Below are positions 7,562 to 16,230 of a stretch of 64,000 nt of DNA, piece by piece. Under the pieces are notes generated by a model. It was not told where the DNA came from, did not search any database, and saw only the letters and a program-made list of their open reading frames with translations. The first letter of the stretch is position 1. The number at the start of each line of letters is the position of its first letter. Source of the stretch: Roseibium polysiphoniae (lineage in GTDB: Bacteria > Pseudomonadota > Alphaproteobacteria > Rhizobiales > Stappiaceae); the NCBI RefSeq assembly GCF_014842925.1, contig NZ_JACYXJ010000001.1, positions 682,001 to 746,000 of the forward strand, written 5' to 3'. The translations under genes were made by a program, and so were the position numbers.

Positions 7562-8416
7562 CTAGCCGTCGCTCATCAGCGCCGAGAAATAGATCTCGGC
7601 AAACCCCGCTACCAGTTCGTAGCACAGCGTCAGTTCGCGGCTTTGAGGGTCCCAGAAGGCGTTTTCTTCGCCGCAGGTCGCCGCCCGAAAGGTGACAGGG
7701 TCGGGCAGCTTGTAAAGACCGTCCAGCTCTTCGGCGACAGTCTCCATCAGCTCGCTTTCCTTGAGAAAGACCGACAGCTGTTCGAACTCCACGCCGGGAT
7801 CATCGTGGCGAACCGCTATTTGACGACGTGTGTCAAATTCGCTGCGCAGATACGCCTCGGTGGCAATCTCCCAGGAGATTGCGGCTTGCTCATAGTCGAA
7901 GCTGCAGGTTTCGGCACGTTCATCCGGCAGATCGAGATCGAAGGCGAGATCTGCAAAAGCGGCCGGGTCGCTGCCGACCATCAGGCATAGCATCCTGTAT
8001 CCACGCTGAAGATCCAGATCGTGGTCATCATAGAAGATCAGATCCTCGTGGTCTGTCTCGGCCGCGAGAAACCATCCGATCATAGCGTTGGAGAGCAGCA
8101 GGTCCATGTCTTCGCTGCCGAACGAGAGCATGGTGACAGTCGCCAGGTTGTCCACCGCATCTTCCTCCTGGCCAAGGATGGGCAAACCCAGCTCGGACAC
8201 GAGCATGTGGCCACCTTCGTGATGCAGCGTGAAGAGTGTGTTCCCGGCGACAAAGACGAAAAGCTCTTCCAACGCCCCCGGGGAAAGGGCTTTCATGCGG
8301 TCGTGGAGGCTGCTTTCGGCGCGTGCCGGAGGAGCCAATACCGCAGATGCCAACAGCGCGAGCAGAAGGAGGAGAGGACGAAGGTCCAGCCATTTTCCAA
8401 GCGTCGCGGTGGGCAT
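7562..8416 (-). CDS. Exported DUF4344-like putative metallopeptidase
   Basis: A 284-residue protein with an N-terminal signal peptide (hydrophobic LLLLLALLASAVLAPPARA, likely cleaved after about residue 35). The block LFTLHHEGGHMLVSELGLPILGQEEDAVDN contains an HExxH-like zinc motif in the form HHEGGH and a downstream E-D pair, which is the pattern of the DUF4344 family of putative periplasmic metallopeptidases. ATG 8416 is chosen over the upstream in-frame start because AGGAG lies seven bases before it and the signal peptide then begins correctly. Substrate unknown. It follows the same direction as the ABC-F gene with an 88-base gap. Confidence 0.75.
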   Translation of the reverse strand: MPTATLGKWLDLRPLLLLLALLASAVLAPPARAESSLHDRMKALSPGALEELFVFVAGNTLFTLHHEGGHMLVSELGLPILGQEEDAVDNLATVTMLSFGSEDMDLLLSNAMIGWFLAAETDHEDLIFYDDHDLDLQRGYRMLCLMVGSDPAAFADLAFDLDLPDERAETCSFDYEQAAISWEIATEAYLRSEFDTRRQIAVRHDDPGVEFEQLSVFLKESELMETVAEELDGLYKLPDPVTFRAATCGEENAFWDPQSRELTLCYELVAGFAEIYFSALMSDG

Positions 8417-8537
8417 CTTCACTCTCCTGCTCGAGCCGGAAGCCACGCGAAACAGCTTCGGATCATTGGAAAGTAAGCCTGGAAACTGACAAGTTCCAGA
8501 GTTTCATCATGTGCAGGGGCTGAAAAATACGCGGCGG

Positions 8538-9056
8538 TCAGGGAAACGAGATGACGCCCAGGCGGGTCTGGCACTGGAAATGAAGCAGATCGAGGATCTG
8601 TGAGCGGGCGCCCAGCATATGCAGGAACACCTGAACCTGCGCCCGGTATTGGCTTTGGTGATGGAAGAGATGCACCATCGCCGAGCCAAGGGGCTGGGCG
8701 AGCTGTTGCGGGTCGCGGATGGTGCTGAATTGAATGTCCTTCGCCAGCTGTGCCTCGGTCACCGAATCTGAAAACAGCGTGAGGTCTTCGTCCGTGTAGG
8801 CGCGTTGCTCGGCCAGTTCGTCGAAGTCCTCGGTCACCATGTCCTGGTAGCTCGTGAAGGGATCGGGCTGGTTGGCAAATCGCGCCAGCCAGAGACGATC
8901 GACTAGAAGGATATGATCAAGGGTCCCATGGATGGAACCGTACTCCGCCTTGAAATCCCGGTTCATCTCGACCGGGTCAACCGTTCTGCAGTCTGCAAAC
9001 AGTCGGTCATTGGCCCAGCGATTGTATTCCGTCATCATCCGCACAAAGGCTCTCAT
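8538..9056 (-). CDS. DinB/YfiT-family protein
   Basis: A 172-residue four-helix-bundle protein. The start MRAFVRMMTEYNRWANDRL is the usual first helix of DinB proteins, GTLDHILLVDRLW carries the first metal-binding His, and MVHLFHHQSQYRAQV the two further His residues, giving the three-histidine metal site of the family. Members are metal-dependent hydrolases or thiol transferases such as bacillithiol and mycothiol S-transferases; the substrate here is not known. The frame is open further upstream, but the ATG at 9056 fits the family start and has a G-rich ribosome site before it. Confidence 0.85.
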   Translation of the reverse strand: MRAFVRMMTEYNRWANDRLFADCRTVDPVEMNRDFKAEYGSIHGTLDHILLVDRLWLARFANQPDPFTSYQDMVTEDFDELAEQRAYTDEDLTLFSDSVTEAQLAKDIQFSTIRDPQQLAQPLGSAMVHLFHHQSQYRAQVQVFLHMLGARSQILDLLHFQCQTRLGVISFP

Positions 9057-9387
9057 GAACCCAGTCCCCCCCAATCCCGCCGCTGTGACCTGCATCGCAA
9101 ATTTTACAATGTATGCATAAATCACGAGGGGGGGTTTAATAACGAATAGGCGGCTGTGGCAAGGGAATAAACCATTTTTGGTTGTATTTGATCTTTATCG
9201 CTTGTTGGCGGCTCTTCTTTTCGCGGATTTCATGGATCTGGACATGAAACTGTCATGGGCTAGCCCCTTGCAGTTGTTCCGCCGCAAAGATATAGGAAGC
9301 GCAAATTCGAACCGGCGCCGGGCAATGGCTCGCCGCAGCGATTTTGACGGGCTTTTGAAGCTCCAACCCAGGAAAGAATGAAGAACC

Positions 9388-9810
9388 ATGGCGATCGAAC
9401 GCACATTTTCCATGATCAAGCCGGATGCAACCAAGCGCAACCTGACCGGTGCGATCACTGCCAAGCTCGAAGAAGCCGGTCTTCGCGTTGTTGCGTCCAA
9501 GCGCGTCTGGATGTCCCTGCGCCAGGCTGAAGCATTCTACGCAGTTCACAGCGAACGTCCGTTCTTCGGCGAACTGACCGAGTTCATGTCTTCAGGCCCG
9601 ACCATCGTTCAGGTACTCGAAGGCGAAGACGCCATCGCCAAGAACCGTGAAGTCATGGGCGCGACCAATCCTGCAGACGCTGCCGAAGGCACGATCCGTA
9701 AGGAATTCGCGCTTTCGATCGGCGAAAACTCTGTCCACGGCTCAGATGCTCCAGAGACAGCTGCTGAAGAAATCGCGTTCTGGTTCGCTGGCAACGAAAT
9801 CGTCGGCTAA
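9388..9810 (+). CDS. ndk: Nucleoside diphosphate kinase
   Basis: A 140-residue enzyme that transfers the gamma phosphate of ATP to other nucleoside diphosphates. [18 protein letters not shown] is the classic NDK start, followed by the helical [14 protein letters not shown] block. The catalytic histidine is in [17 protein letters not shown], the most conserved part of the family. Length is typical. AGGAAAGAATGAAGAACC precedes the ATG. Transcribed alone from the 260-base gap after the divergent DinB gene, and ended by a strong terminator. Confidence 0.97.
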   Translation: MAIERTFSMIKPDATKRNLTGAITAKLEEAGLRVVASKRVWMSLRQAEAFYAVHSERPFFGELTEFMSSGPTIVQVLEGEDAIAKNREVMGATNPADAAEGTIRKEFALSIGENSVHGSDAPETAAEEIAFWFAGNEIVG

Positions 9811-9835
9811 GCCACATTTCTTCGCTGAAATGAAT

Positions 9836-9870
9836 AAGGCCGGTCCCTTGCGGGGCCGGCCTTTGCTTTT
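9836..9870 (+). terminator. Terminator after ndk
   Basis: AAGGCCGG and CCGGCCTT pair, with CCC/GGG inside and a TTGC loop, followed by TTTGCTTTT. It lies between ndk and the convergent RND permease gene. Confidence 0.88.
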
Positions 9871-9886
9871 GGAGTTTGCTGTGAGC

Positions 9887-12800
9887 TTACTCGGCTGCGT
9901 GTGGAAGTCCTTCCAGCGGCCGGTTGTTTTCCTGCGGACGCTTTTCCAGCGCCACCACCTTGGCGGCAGGCCGCTCTTCTTCAGTCAGCGGAGCAGCCGG
10001 CTCGGCTTTCTCCTCAACCTCTGACCTCTCTTCAAGCGGTTGGCTCTGACCAGCAGCCTTCCGATTGCGCAGGCGCTGCCAGGTTCCGACCCAGACGCTG
10101 GGAAGCGCGATCATGACCGGGATCATGACCAGCGTCAGGATGGTCGAAAAGGCAAGACCGGAAATGACTGCGGTCGAAAGCTGAACCCACCAGACCGCCG
10201 TGATGCCGCCATATGCCGTCACCTGGTTGAAGAAGTCGAAATTGACCTTCGTCGCCATCGGGATAAGACCCGCGATGGTGGTGATGGTGGTCAGCAGGAT
10301 CGGACGGATACGCTGAGCCGATGTTTTCAAGATGGCATCGAGCGGCTCCAGTCCGTCTTCACGGAAGCGGTTGAACGTATCGATCAGGACGATGGCGTTG
10401 TTGACCACAATCCCGGCCAGCGCGACGACCCCGGTGCCGGTCATGATGATCGAGAAGCTCTGTCCCGTGATCAACATTCCAAGCAACACGCCCATCACGG
10501 ACATGACCACCGTCGAGAGGGTCAGGAACGTTTGATAGAACGAGTTGAACTGGGTCAGCAGGATCAGGAACATCAGGAACAACGATCCGACCATCGCCTT
10601 CATCAGAAACTCGCCGGATTCCTTCTGGTCCTCATCCGCGCCGCGGAACTCGAGGAAGATGTTGTCCGGCCAGGTCTGAGCCTTGAGCCATTCGTCCAGT
10701 TCCTTGACCTTTTCGTCCGGCGTCGAACCGGATGCAGGATCGACGGTCGCTTTCAGCATCATGGAGTAAAGCCCGTCGCGACGGGTGATCGACGATACCT
10801 TCTGGGCCGGCGAACGATCGACGAAATTGGCGAGCGGCACGAGGCCAAGCGGCGTCTGGAGGCGCAGCTGGTCAAATCGGTCGACGGTCCGCTCCGTCTC
10901 TGGCAGCCGGACGCGGATGTCCACCTCGTCTTCGCTGTCGGTCGGGCGATATTTGCCGATCAAGACACCGTTGGTGACAAGCTGAACCATGGATCCGACA
11001 GACGCGATGTCCGCGTTGTAACGGCCTGCCTGTTCCCGGTCGATGGCGATCTGCCATTCGATGCCGGGCAGGGGACGGTCGTCCTCCTGATCGATCAGGC
11101 CATCCATGCTGTTCAAATGGGACCGGACAAGCGCGACATTTTCAACCAGGGTGTCATAGTCCGTGGACTTGATCTCCAGCTGAACGTCCTTGCCTGTCGG
11201 AGGGCCGCCCTCGATCTTGCGTGTCTCGACCTTGATGCCGGGAAGCATGGCGGTGCGTTCACGGATCTCAGCGAAGATTTCCTTGGCCTCGCGCCGGCAG
11301 CAGAAATCCGCCAGCTCAAGCTGAAGCTCTCCAATGACGTCCGCAGGCTTGTCCTGCACACCGCCGATGAAGTCCGGGCCACCGCCGCCGCCGGGCACAT
11401 TTGCCGAGCTGACGACGTTTTCGACGCCGGGCACCTGAAGGACTTCCGCTTCGACTTCCTTCACCAGGACAAGGGACTCCGCCGCCGACATGTTGCCGCG
11501 GCCGGAGATCAGCACAACGGCCTGATCCGGTTCTTCATCGACGAAGAATTCGACGCCGGTCGGATTGGAGGCAAAAGAAGTGAAGATCATGAAGCAGCCG
11601 CCAAGCATCAGGACGATGGTGACGATATTGCCGATGGGATTGCCGGCCAGAAGCTTGAGGCCGCGCACATAAAGACCTGTTGCACCTTTGACCTTGCGAA
11701 CGTCGAAGGTGTTCGATCCGGACAGGGCCTGTGCATCTGCCTTTTCCGCCTCATGCCTTGCCTTGGCGCGCTCCTGTGACCAGTGCACGAACGGCCGGAG
11801 CACATAGAAGCTCGCCACCCCGACCGCCACGAAGGTGACGACTGCCAGAAGGCCCAGAACATTGCCGAGAAGATCCTCAGGCACATTGCCGGCCATCAGG
11901 CTCGGCAGGACAGGGGCGTTCATGAGGATCGTTGCGGACAGGGCCGCGAACACGAGGGCAAGAAGCACGGTCGCATTCCGTGATGCCCAATGAGAGACCT
12001 GCGCGAAGATGCCACCTGTCACCGGTAGGAACACCATTGCGGTGACCAGTGAGGCTGACAGCACGATGATCACCATGATCGGCAGGTAACTCATGAACTC
12101 GCCTGCAACACCGGGCCAAAGCAGCATCGGCAGGAAGGCAACCAGTGTCGTGGCCGTTGACGAGACAATCGGCCAGAACATCAGTTTGGCGGCCCGAATA
12201 TAGGCCTCGCGGTCTTCCATACCTTCCGAGATCTTGCGGTCGGCATATTCGGTCATGACGATCGCGCCATCGACGAGCATGCCGACGGTCAGAACCAGGC
12301 CGAACATGACCATCGTGTTGACCGTGTATCCCATGCCACCAAGGATCAGGAAGCCGACCATGAAGGAGGTCGGGATAGCAATACCAACAAGCAGCGCTGA
12401 TCGCAGGCCGAGGGCCGCAACCACCAGAATCATCACCAGGAAGATGGCCGTCAGGATCGATGATTGAAGCGAGCCCAGAACCTCGAAGATGTTCGAGGAC
12501 TGGTCGAGCATCATGTCGACCTTGATCGTGGAGGGCCAGTCTTTCGATGCTTCTTCCACCACCGCACGCACAGCTGCGTTGTTCTCGATGATGTTCGTAC
12601 CGATGCGCTTGGTGACCTGAAGGGCAATTGCCGGCCGGCCGTTCACGCGCGTGTAGCTGTTGGCGTCCTTGAAGGTTCGACGAATTTCAGCGACATCGCC
12701 AAGCGTGACAAGACCTTCACCGTTCTGCTTGATCGGCAGCGAATAGACATCCTCAGCCGTTTCTACGAGCCCAGGGACCTTGACGTTGAAGCGGCCCTTG

Positions 12801-13462
12801 CCACCGTCAATGTAGCCGGCTGGAACCAGCTGGTTGTTCAGCGTGAGTGTCGACAGCAACTCCTGCTGGCTGATCGAATAGGCCTCGAGCTTTTGGGCAT
12901 CGATCAGGATTTCAAGCAGTTCTTCCCGGTGTCCGGCAAGATCGGCGGAGCGAACCGTGTCAATTGCTTCAACTTGATCCTTCAGCCGCCGTGCATGGCG
13001 ATAGAGCGTCCGCTCCGGAACATTGCCTGAAAGCGCGATGGTGATCGTCGGCACAAGCGCGAAGTTTGTTTCCGCAATCGTCGGCTCTTCGGCCTCGGCG
13101 GGCAGTTCTCCCTTGGCCTGGTCGACCTTGTCGCGGACGTCGGCCAGGGCCTCGTCCTTGTCAAAGGAGATATCAAATTCAAGCACGATCCCGGCGTGGC
13201 CTTCAGAGGCAATTGCCGTGATCTCCTTGAGGCCGTCAAGGCCGCGCAGCTCCGTCTCCATCGGGCGCACAAGCAGGCGCTCCGCATCTTCTGGAGAAAT
13301 GCCCGACTGGGCGATTGAGATATAGAAGATCGGGACGTCAATGTCCGGGCTGTCTTCCTTGGGGATGGCGATATAGGTGAAGACACCGGCGACAAGCAGC
13401 GCCAGCATCAGCACGAAAACCGTTTTCGGGCGGCGCAGAACGCCTTCGAGCATGTCGATCAT
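9887..13462 (-). CDS. RND efflux permease with an apparent extra transmembrane pair
   Basis: A 1191-residue inner-membrane pump of the HAE-type RND superfamily. The protein starts with the first helix (KTVFVLMLALLVAGVFTYIAIP), then the long periplasmic loop with VPIFYISIAQSGISPEDAE and VDQAKGELP. TM4 reads GMLVDGAIVMTEYADR: Asp398 is kept while the second aspartate of AcrB is Gly399. Between TM6 (about 462-487) and TM7 (about 609-631) there are some 120 residues containing two more hydrophobic stretches (about 498-522 and 534-557), where AcrB has a short cytoplasmic helix. The C-terminal about 60 residues are Pro/Glu/Ala-rich. Its start overlaps the adaptor stop by four bases. Substrate unknown. 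Confidence 0.93.
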   Translation of the reverse strand: MIDMLEGVLRRPKTVFVLMLALLVAGVFTYIAIPKEDSPDIDVPIFYISIAQSGISPEDAERLLVRPMETELRGLDGLKEITAIASEGHAGIVLEFDISFDKDEALADVRDKVDQAKGELPAEAEEPTIAETNFALVPTITIALSGNVPERTLYRHARRLKDQVEAIDTVRSADLAGHREELLEILIDAQKLEAYSISQQELLSTLTLNNQLVPAGYIDGGKGRFNVKVPGLVETAEDVYSLPIKQNGEGLVTLGDVAEIRRTFKDANSYTRVNGRPAIALQVTKRIGTNIIENNAAVRAVVEEASKDWPSTIKVDMMLDQSSNIFEVLGSLQSSILTAIFLVMILVVAALGLRSALLVGIAIPTSFMVGFLILGGMGYTVNTMVMFGLVLTVGMLVDGAIVMTEYADRKISEGMEDREAYIRAAKLMFWPIVSSTATTLVAFLPMLLWPGVAGEFMSYLPIMVIIVLSASLVTAMVFLPVTGGIFAQVSHWASRNATVLLALVFAALSATILMNAPVLPSLMAGNVPEDLLGNVLGLLAVVTFVAVGVASFYVLRPFVHWSQERAKARHEAEKADAQALSGSNTFDVRKVKGATGLYVRGLKLLAGNPIGNIVTIVLMLGGCFMIFTSFASNPTGVEFFVDEEPDQAVVLISGRGNMSAAESLVLVKEVEAEVLQVPGVENVVSSANVPGGGGGPDFIGGVQDKPADVIGELQLELADFCCRREAKEIFAEIRERTAMLPGIKVETRKIEGGPPTGKDVQLEIKSTDYDTLVENVALVRSHLNSMDGLIDQEDDRPLPGIEWQIAIDREQAGRYNADIASVGSMVQLVTNGVLIGKYRPTDSEDEVDIRVRLPETERTVDRFDQLRLQTPLGLVPLANFVDRSPAQKVSSITRRDGLYSMMLKATVDPASGSTPDEKVKELDEWLKAQTWPDNIFLEFRGADEDQKESGEFLMKAMVGSLFLMFLILLTQFNSFYQTFLTLSTVVMSVMGVLLGMLITGQSFSIIMTGTGVVALAGIVVNNAIVLIDTFNRFREDGLEPLDAILKTSAQRIRPILLTTITTIAGLIPMATKVNFDFFNQVTAYGGITAVWWVQLSTAVISGLAFSTILTLVMIPVMIALPSVWVGTWQRLRNRKAAGQSQPLEERSEVEEKAEPAAPLTEEERPAAKVVALEKRPQENNRPLEGLPHAAE

Positions 13463-14562
13463 TGGGCCACCTCGGCGGTCTCTAGAACCGGTTCAACCAT
13501 CTGGCCATCGGTCACATAATCCTGACCGACGGTGATCACGGTTACGCTTTCCGGAAGTCCGCCGACCCAGACACCGTCCTGTTCACCGCCAAGCACCGTC
13601 ACCGGGAAGAACTCTGTCGTGTTGTTGTCACCAACTGCGCGCAGGCCGACCTGACCGGCATCGTTCAAGGTCAGGATCGCCGGCGAGATCTTGTGGGCTT
13701 TTTCGCTCGCCAGCGGCAAACGGGTCAGTGCCGTCACGCCGTCACGGGCGATCCCGTCTGGGTTGGGAACCTCAACCTCGATCCGGAAGGTACGGGTGTC
13801 GGGGTGAGCCGCCGGAGAGATGTAGCGCACCACGCCGTCAAAGGTTTGACCGGTGATCAGCTCGACTTCTGCCGCCATGCCGACGGAAACCTTGGCGATG
13901 TCGACCTCCGAAACCTGGCCAATGGCTGTCATCGGATCCGTGTCGACCACAGTCGCGCAGGTGTCACCTATATTAAGGCGGGCGCCAATGTTTGCCATCG
14001 GGCTTTCGATAATGCCGCCAATGGGCGAGCGGATGATGGTCCTGTCCAACTCAAGTTCGACTTCCTCAACACGCGCACGCGCAGCATCGAGAGAGGCCTG
14101 AACTGCGGCGACGCGGGTCTGTGCGGTAAAGCCTTTGGTCGAGAGCTGTGTCGCGGCGGAATGGTCGAGTTCGGCCTGGGCCAGCATCGCCTTGGCTTCG
14201 AGCACGCTTGCTTCCCGTGTGCCCTTGTCGAGCACACACAAGATGTCGCCTGCGGCGATCCGCGAGCCTTCCTTTGCCGGCCGTTCGATGACACGGGCTG
14301 CGGTTTCCGAGCGCACCTGCACCTTCGCGTGCGCTTCCGTCCGTCCGCGAATGTCGAGAACGGCCTTGCGTTCGGTTGCCGTCAGATGAGCGACTTTCAC
14401 GCGAAAGAGTGCATCTGTCGACGCATCCTGACGTTCCGCCGGAGGTGGTGTCGCGTTGGGGCTGTCAGCGCGTCCACCAATCACGACCGTACCGGAATAC
14501 ATCCAGGCGCCGATGCCGGCTGCAAGGCCAAGGGCCAGAATATATGAAAATTTCAAGCGCAT
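13459..14562 (-). CDS. RND efflux periplasmic adaptor (membrane fusion protein)
   Basis: A 367-residue adaptor that links the RND permease to an outer-membrane channel. An N-terminal helix (LALGLAAGIGAWMY) anchors or exports it; VLDIRGRTEAHAKVQVRSETAARV is the start of the barrel, GSRIAAGDILCVLD the first lipoyl half-motif, a coiled coil of about residues 115-170 follows, and RSPIGGIIESPMANIGARL is the second lipoyl half. A TTG 12 bases upstream keeps the frame, but the ATG at 14562 has GGAG at a good distance and is preferred. It lies 26 bases after padR and overlaps the permease by four bases, so all three form one operon. Confidence 0.93.
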   Translation of the reverse strand: MRLKFSYILALGLAAGIGAWMYSGTVVIGGRADSPNATPPPAERQDASTDALFRVKVAHLTATERKAVLDIRGRTEAHAKVQVRSETAARVIERPAKEGSRIAAGDILCVLDKGTREASVLEAKAMLAQAELDHSAATQLSTKGFTAQTRVAAVQASLDAARARVEEVELELDRTIIRSPIGGIIESPMANIGARLNIGDTCATVVDTDPMTAIGQVSEVDIAKVSVGMAAEVELITGQTFDGVVRYISPAAHPDTRTFRIEVEVPNPDGIARDGVTALTRLPLASEKAHKISPAILTLNDAGQVGLRAVGDNNTTEFFPVTVLGGEQDGVWVGGLPESVTVITVGQDYVTDGQMVEPVLETAEVAQ

Positions 14563-14588
14563 GGATAACTCCAAGATTTCTCGTTTGC

Positions 14589-15143
14589 CTATTCGGCTGC
14601 TGCGGCCTGGGAGAAGCCGCTAGCGCCTTGGGCAATGCGAACAAGTTCCTCGCCATGGGAGGCGAGGTAGTTAAGCGTAAAAGTCATGCAGGCGACGCCA
14701 TAAGACCGCGTCCAGCAGGAAGCGGGGTCTGAGTCGTCGCAGCCGTGGGCGACCAGCGTGTCGAGTTCTGCCTGAACCTGACTGCGGCGGCGCTCAATGG
14801 CTTTTTCGATGGCGTCCGGCCCGATGTGCTCGGCATAAAGAGCAACCAGGAGGAACGGTGATTTGAATGTGTCGGCGGCCTGGGGTTCGGTAAGACCTTT
14901 TAGGAATTCGGCGCGGCCGGCCTCAGTGATCGAATAGACCTTGCGCGTCGGCTTTCCGTCCTGCAGCTCTTCGCGCACCGTGACAAGACCATCGGCTTCA
15001 AGCCGCGCCAGGGCCGGATAGATGGAGCCGAAGCTCGCATCCTCGAAATAGCTGAACTTGCCCTCGGTCGACTCCTTGCGGATCTCGTATCCCGTGGCAT
15101 CGCCAAAACTGAGGATCGCCAGACAGAGGCTGCGAACGCTCAT
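14589..15143 (-). CDS. PadR-family transcriptional regulator
   Basis: A 184-residue regulator. Residues 1-80 form the winged helix: MSVRSLCLAILSFGDATGYEI is the family start, ASFGSIYPALARLEADGLV the recognition region, and DGKPTRKVYSITEAGR the wing with the typical PadR K-Y-x-T-x-G pattern. The C-terminal part (about 95-180) is the helical domain used for dimer formation and ligand binding (Vir_act_alpha_C). AGGAGTGATGGA precedes the ATG. As first gene of the efflux operon it probably represses it from the AT-rich repeats just upstream, and releases on binding a phenolic or drug-like molecule (inference from family). Confidence 0.93.
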   Translation of the reverse strand: MSVRSLCLAILSFGDATGYEIRKESTEGKFSYFEDASFGSIYPALARLEADGLVTVREELQDGKPTRKVYSITEAGRAEFLKGLTEPQAADTFKSPFLLVALYAEHIGPDAIEKAIERRRSQVQAELDTLVAHGCDDSDPASCWTRSYGVACMTFTLNYLASHGEELVRIAQGASGFSQAAAAE

Positions 15144-15290
15144 TCCATCACTCCTGCGTCGAGAAAATCAACGCCGCTTCAAGGCTCCGCTTCTCGGCTC
15201 ATCCGAGTCGCGGCAATTTGCCGGCATTCTGACCCAGCACGTCATAGCCGATGGTCAGACCATCAGTCATTTGACTGGGTACTCGCTCTA

Positions 15291-15324
15291 TATATATCGT
15301 GTCTATATATATGTGGCCGATATA
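15291..15324. promoter_or_regulatory. Candidate PadR operator/promoter in the 345-base padR upstream gap
   Basis: The gap 15144-15489 holds no gene. It contains two TATATATAT runs separated by CGTGTC, flanked by an inverted pair TATATCG (15293-15299) and CGATATA (15318-15324). Such TATA-rich inverted repeats are typical PadR targets and would overlap the -10 region of leftward padR transcription. Binding is inferred. Confidence 0.5.
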
Positions 15325-15489
15325 ACAGGTTTGTGATGCTTCGACAATCGGGGCGCAAACAAGGAAATTTGCCGCATTGCTGCCCAATCCGGCTCAGCGC
15401 TAGACTAGGACCCATCTTCAGAATGTGTTCGTCGGGTCTTGGATATCGATCCGAATGCAGACGAACCATCGCAAGAAAGGGAAAATGGC

Positions 15490-15864
15490 ATGCTGTGGCT
15501 GAACAGATCTTCCCGTTCAATCCGAAATATGCTGCCGAAAAACCCGTTGTTCCGTTTGTTGGCGATCAACGGCGTGCTCGGGGTGGCGATCTCTGGAGGC
15601 TTTCTGGCCGGCGTGTTCTGGGCCAACATCGGCAATTTGAGGGTGCTTGTGACCCGATCCGAAGACCCGATCTTGCCCATCGTGATGCTGGCGGCGGGCT
15701 TCATCATCACGCTGACCTCGGTGGTCATGGGCTCAGCCATCATGATACTGAGCGCGAAAGACGGTGATGGAGGAAAACGTCAGCAGGACTGGCCGTCGAT
15801 GCTGGGAACTACGCACCAGCTGGCTCCGGTGCCTGCGCGGGTCGGCAAGAAACACGCGACCTGA
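15490..15864 (+). CDS. Small membrane protein of unknown function
   Basis: A 124-residue protein with two hydrophobic segments: FRLLAINGVLGVAISGGFLAGVFWANI (about 23-49) and ILPIVMLAAGFIITLTSVVMGSAIMIL (about 61-87). The N-terminus is basic and the C-terminus is polar and basic, so both ends may face the cytoplasm. I do not recognise the family. The frame is open upstream to a TTG at 15439; the ATG at 15490 follows AAGAAAGGGAAA and gives a sensible membrane protein start. It is divergent from the efflux operon and convergent with the small exported peptide gene. Confidence 0.6.
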   Translation: MLWLNRSSRSIRNMLPKNPLFRLLAINGVLGVAISGGFLAGVFWANIGNLRVLVTRSEDPILPIVMLAAGFIITLTSVVMGSAIMILSAKDGDGGKRQQDWPSMLGTTHQLAPVPARVGKKHAT

Positions 15865-15891
15865 TCGAGGCGGGTCCTGACAAGACCAGCC

Positions 15892-16026
15892 TTAGTGCTG
15901 GTTCGCGGCGGCCTGCATGTGGACCGTTGGAGTCTGTGCGTGCGCAGGGACTGGATCGAAGTCTGCGAAAAGCGTCATTGTTGCGCCCGTGAGCAGGAGC
16001 AGTAGTCCGGCGGATGTAAGATGCAT
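15892..16026 (-). CDS. Small exported peptide (44 residues), unknown function
   Basis: The ATG at 16026 has AAGGAG six bases before it. The product is a Sec signal peptide (MHLTSAGLLLLLTGATMTLFADFDPVPAHAQ, likely cut after PAHA) followed by only about 14 residues. The reading frame also runs on upstream without a ribosome site, which I ignore. Similar small exported peptides exist in many alphaproteobacteria without known role. It is divergent from the puuE-type gene with 204 bases between. Confidence 0.45.
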   Translation of the reverse strand: MHLTSAGLLLLLTGATMTLFADFDPVPAHAQTPTVHMQAAANQH

Positions 16027-16230
16027 AGCCATCTCCTTGAAAAGCTGTTGAGCCGCTTTTAGGCATCCACTTTCTAAAGCCGAGGAAACCGATCCGCTAA
16101 AATTTGATACAATAGTATTTTTGACGAGGCGTTGCCGTTCTTCAGCTGTTTCGGGGTGATTGTGCGCTTGCAACATGGCGCCGGTTGGGGTTTGCTCAGA
16201 CAACTAGATACTGATCAGGATTTCCGTGAA

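Noticed and set aside
11275-11310. Cys-Cys-Arg-Arg run in the RND permease as a possible frameshift scar
   Set aside because: The frame and the porter-domain sequence continue normally on both sides.
10040-11779. Long open frame (579 codons) on the plus strand
   Set aside because: It lies fully antisense to the RND permease, is rich in Asp, Arg, His and Gln as expected of an antisense frame in GC-rich DNA, and has no motif or ribosome site.
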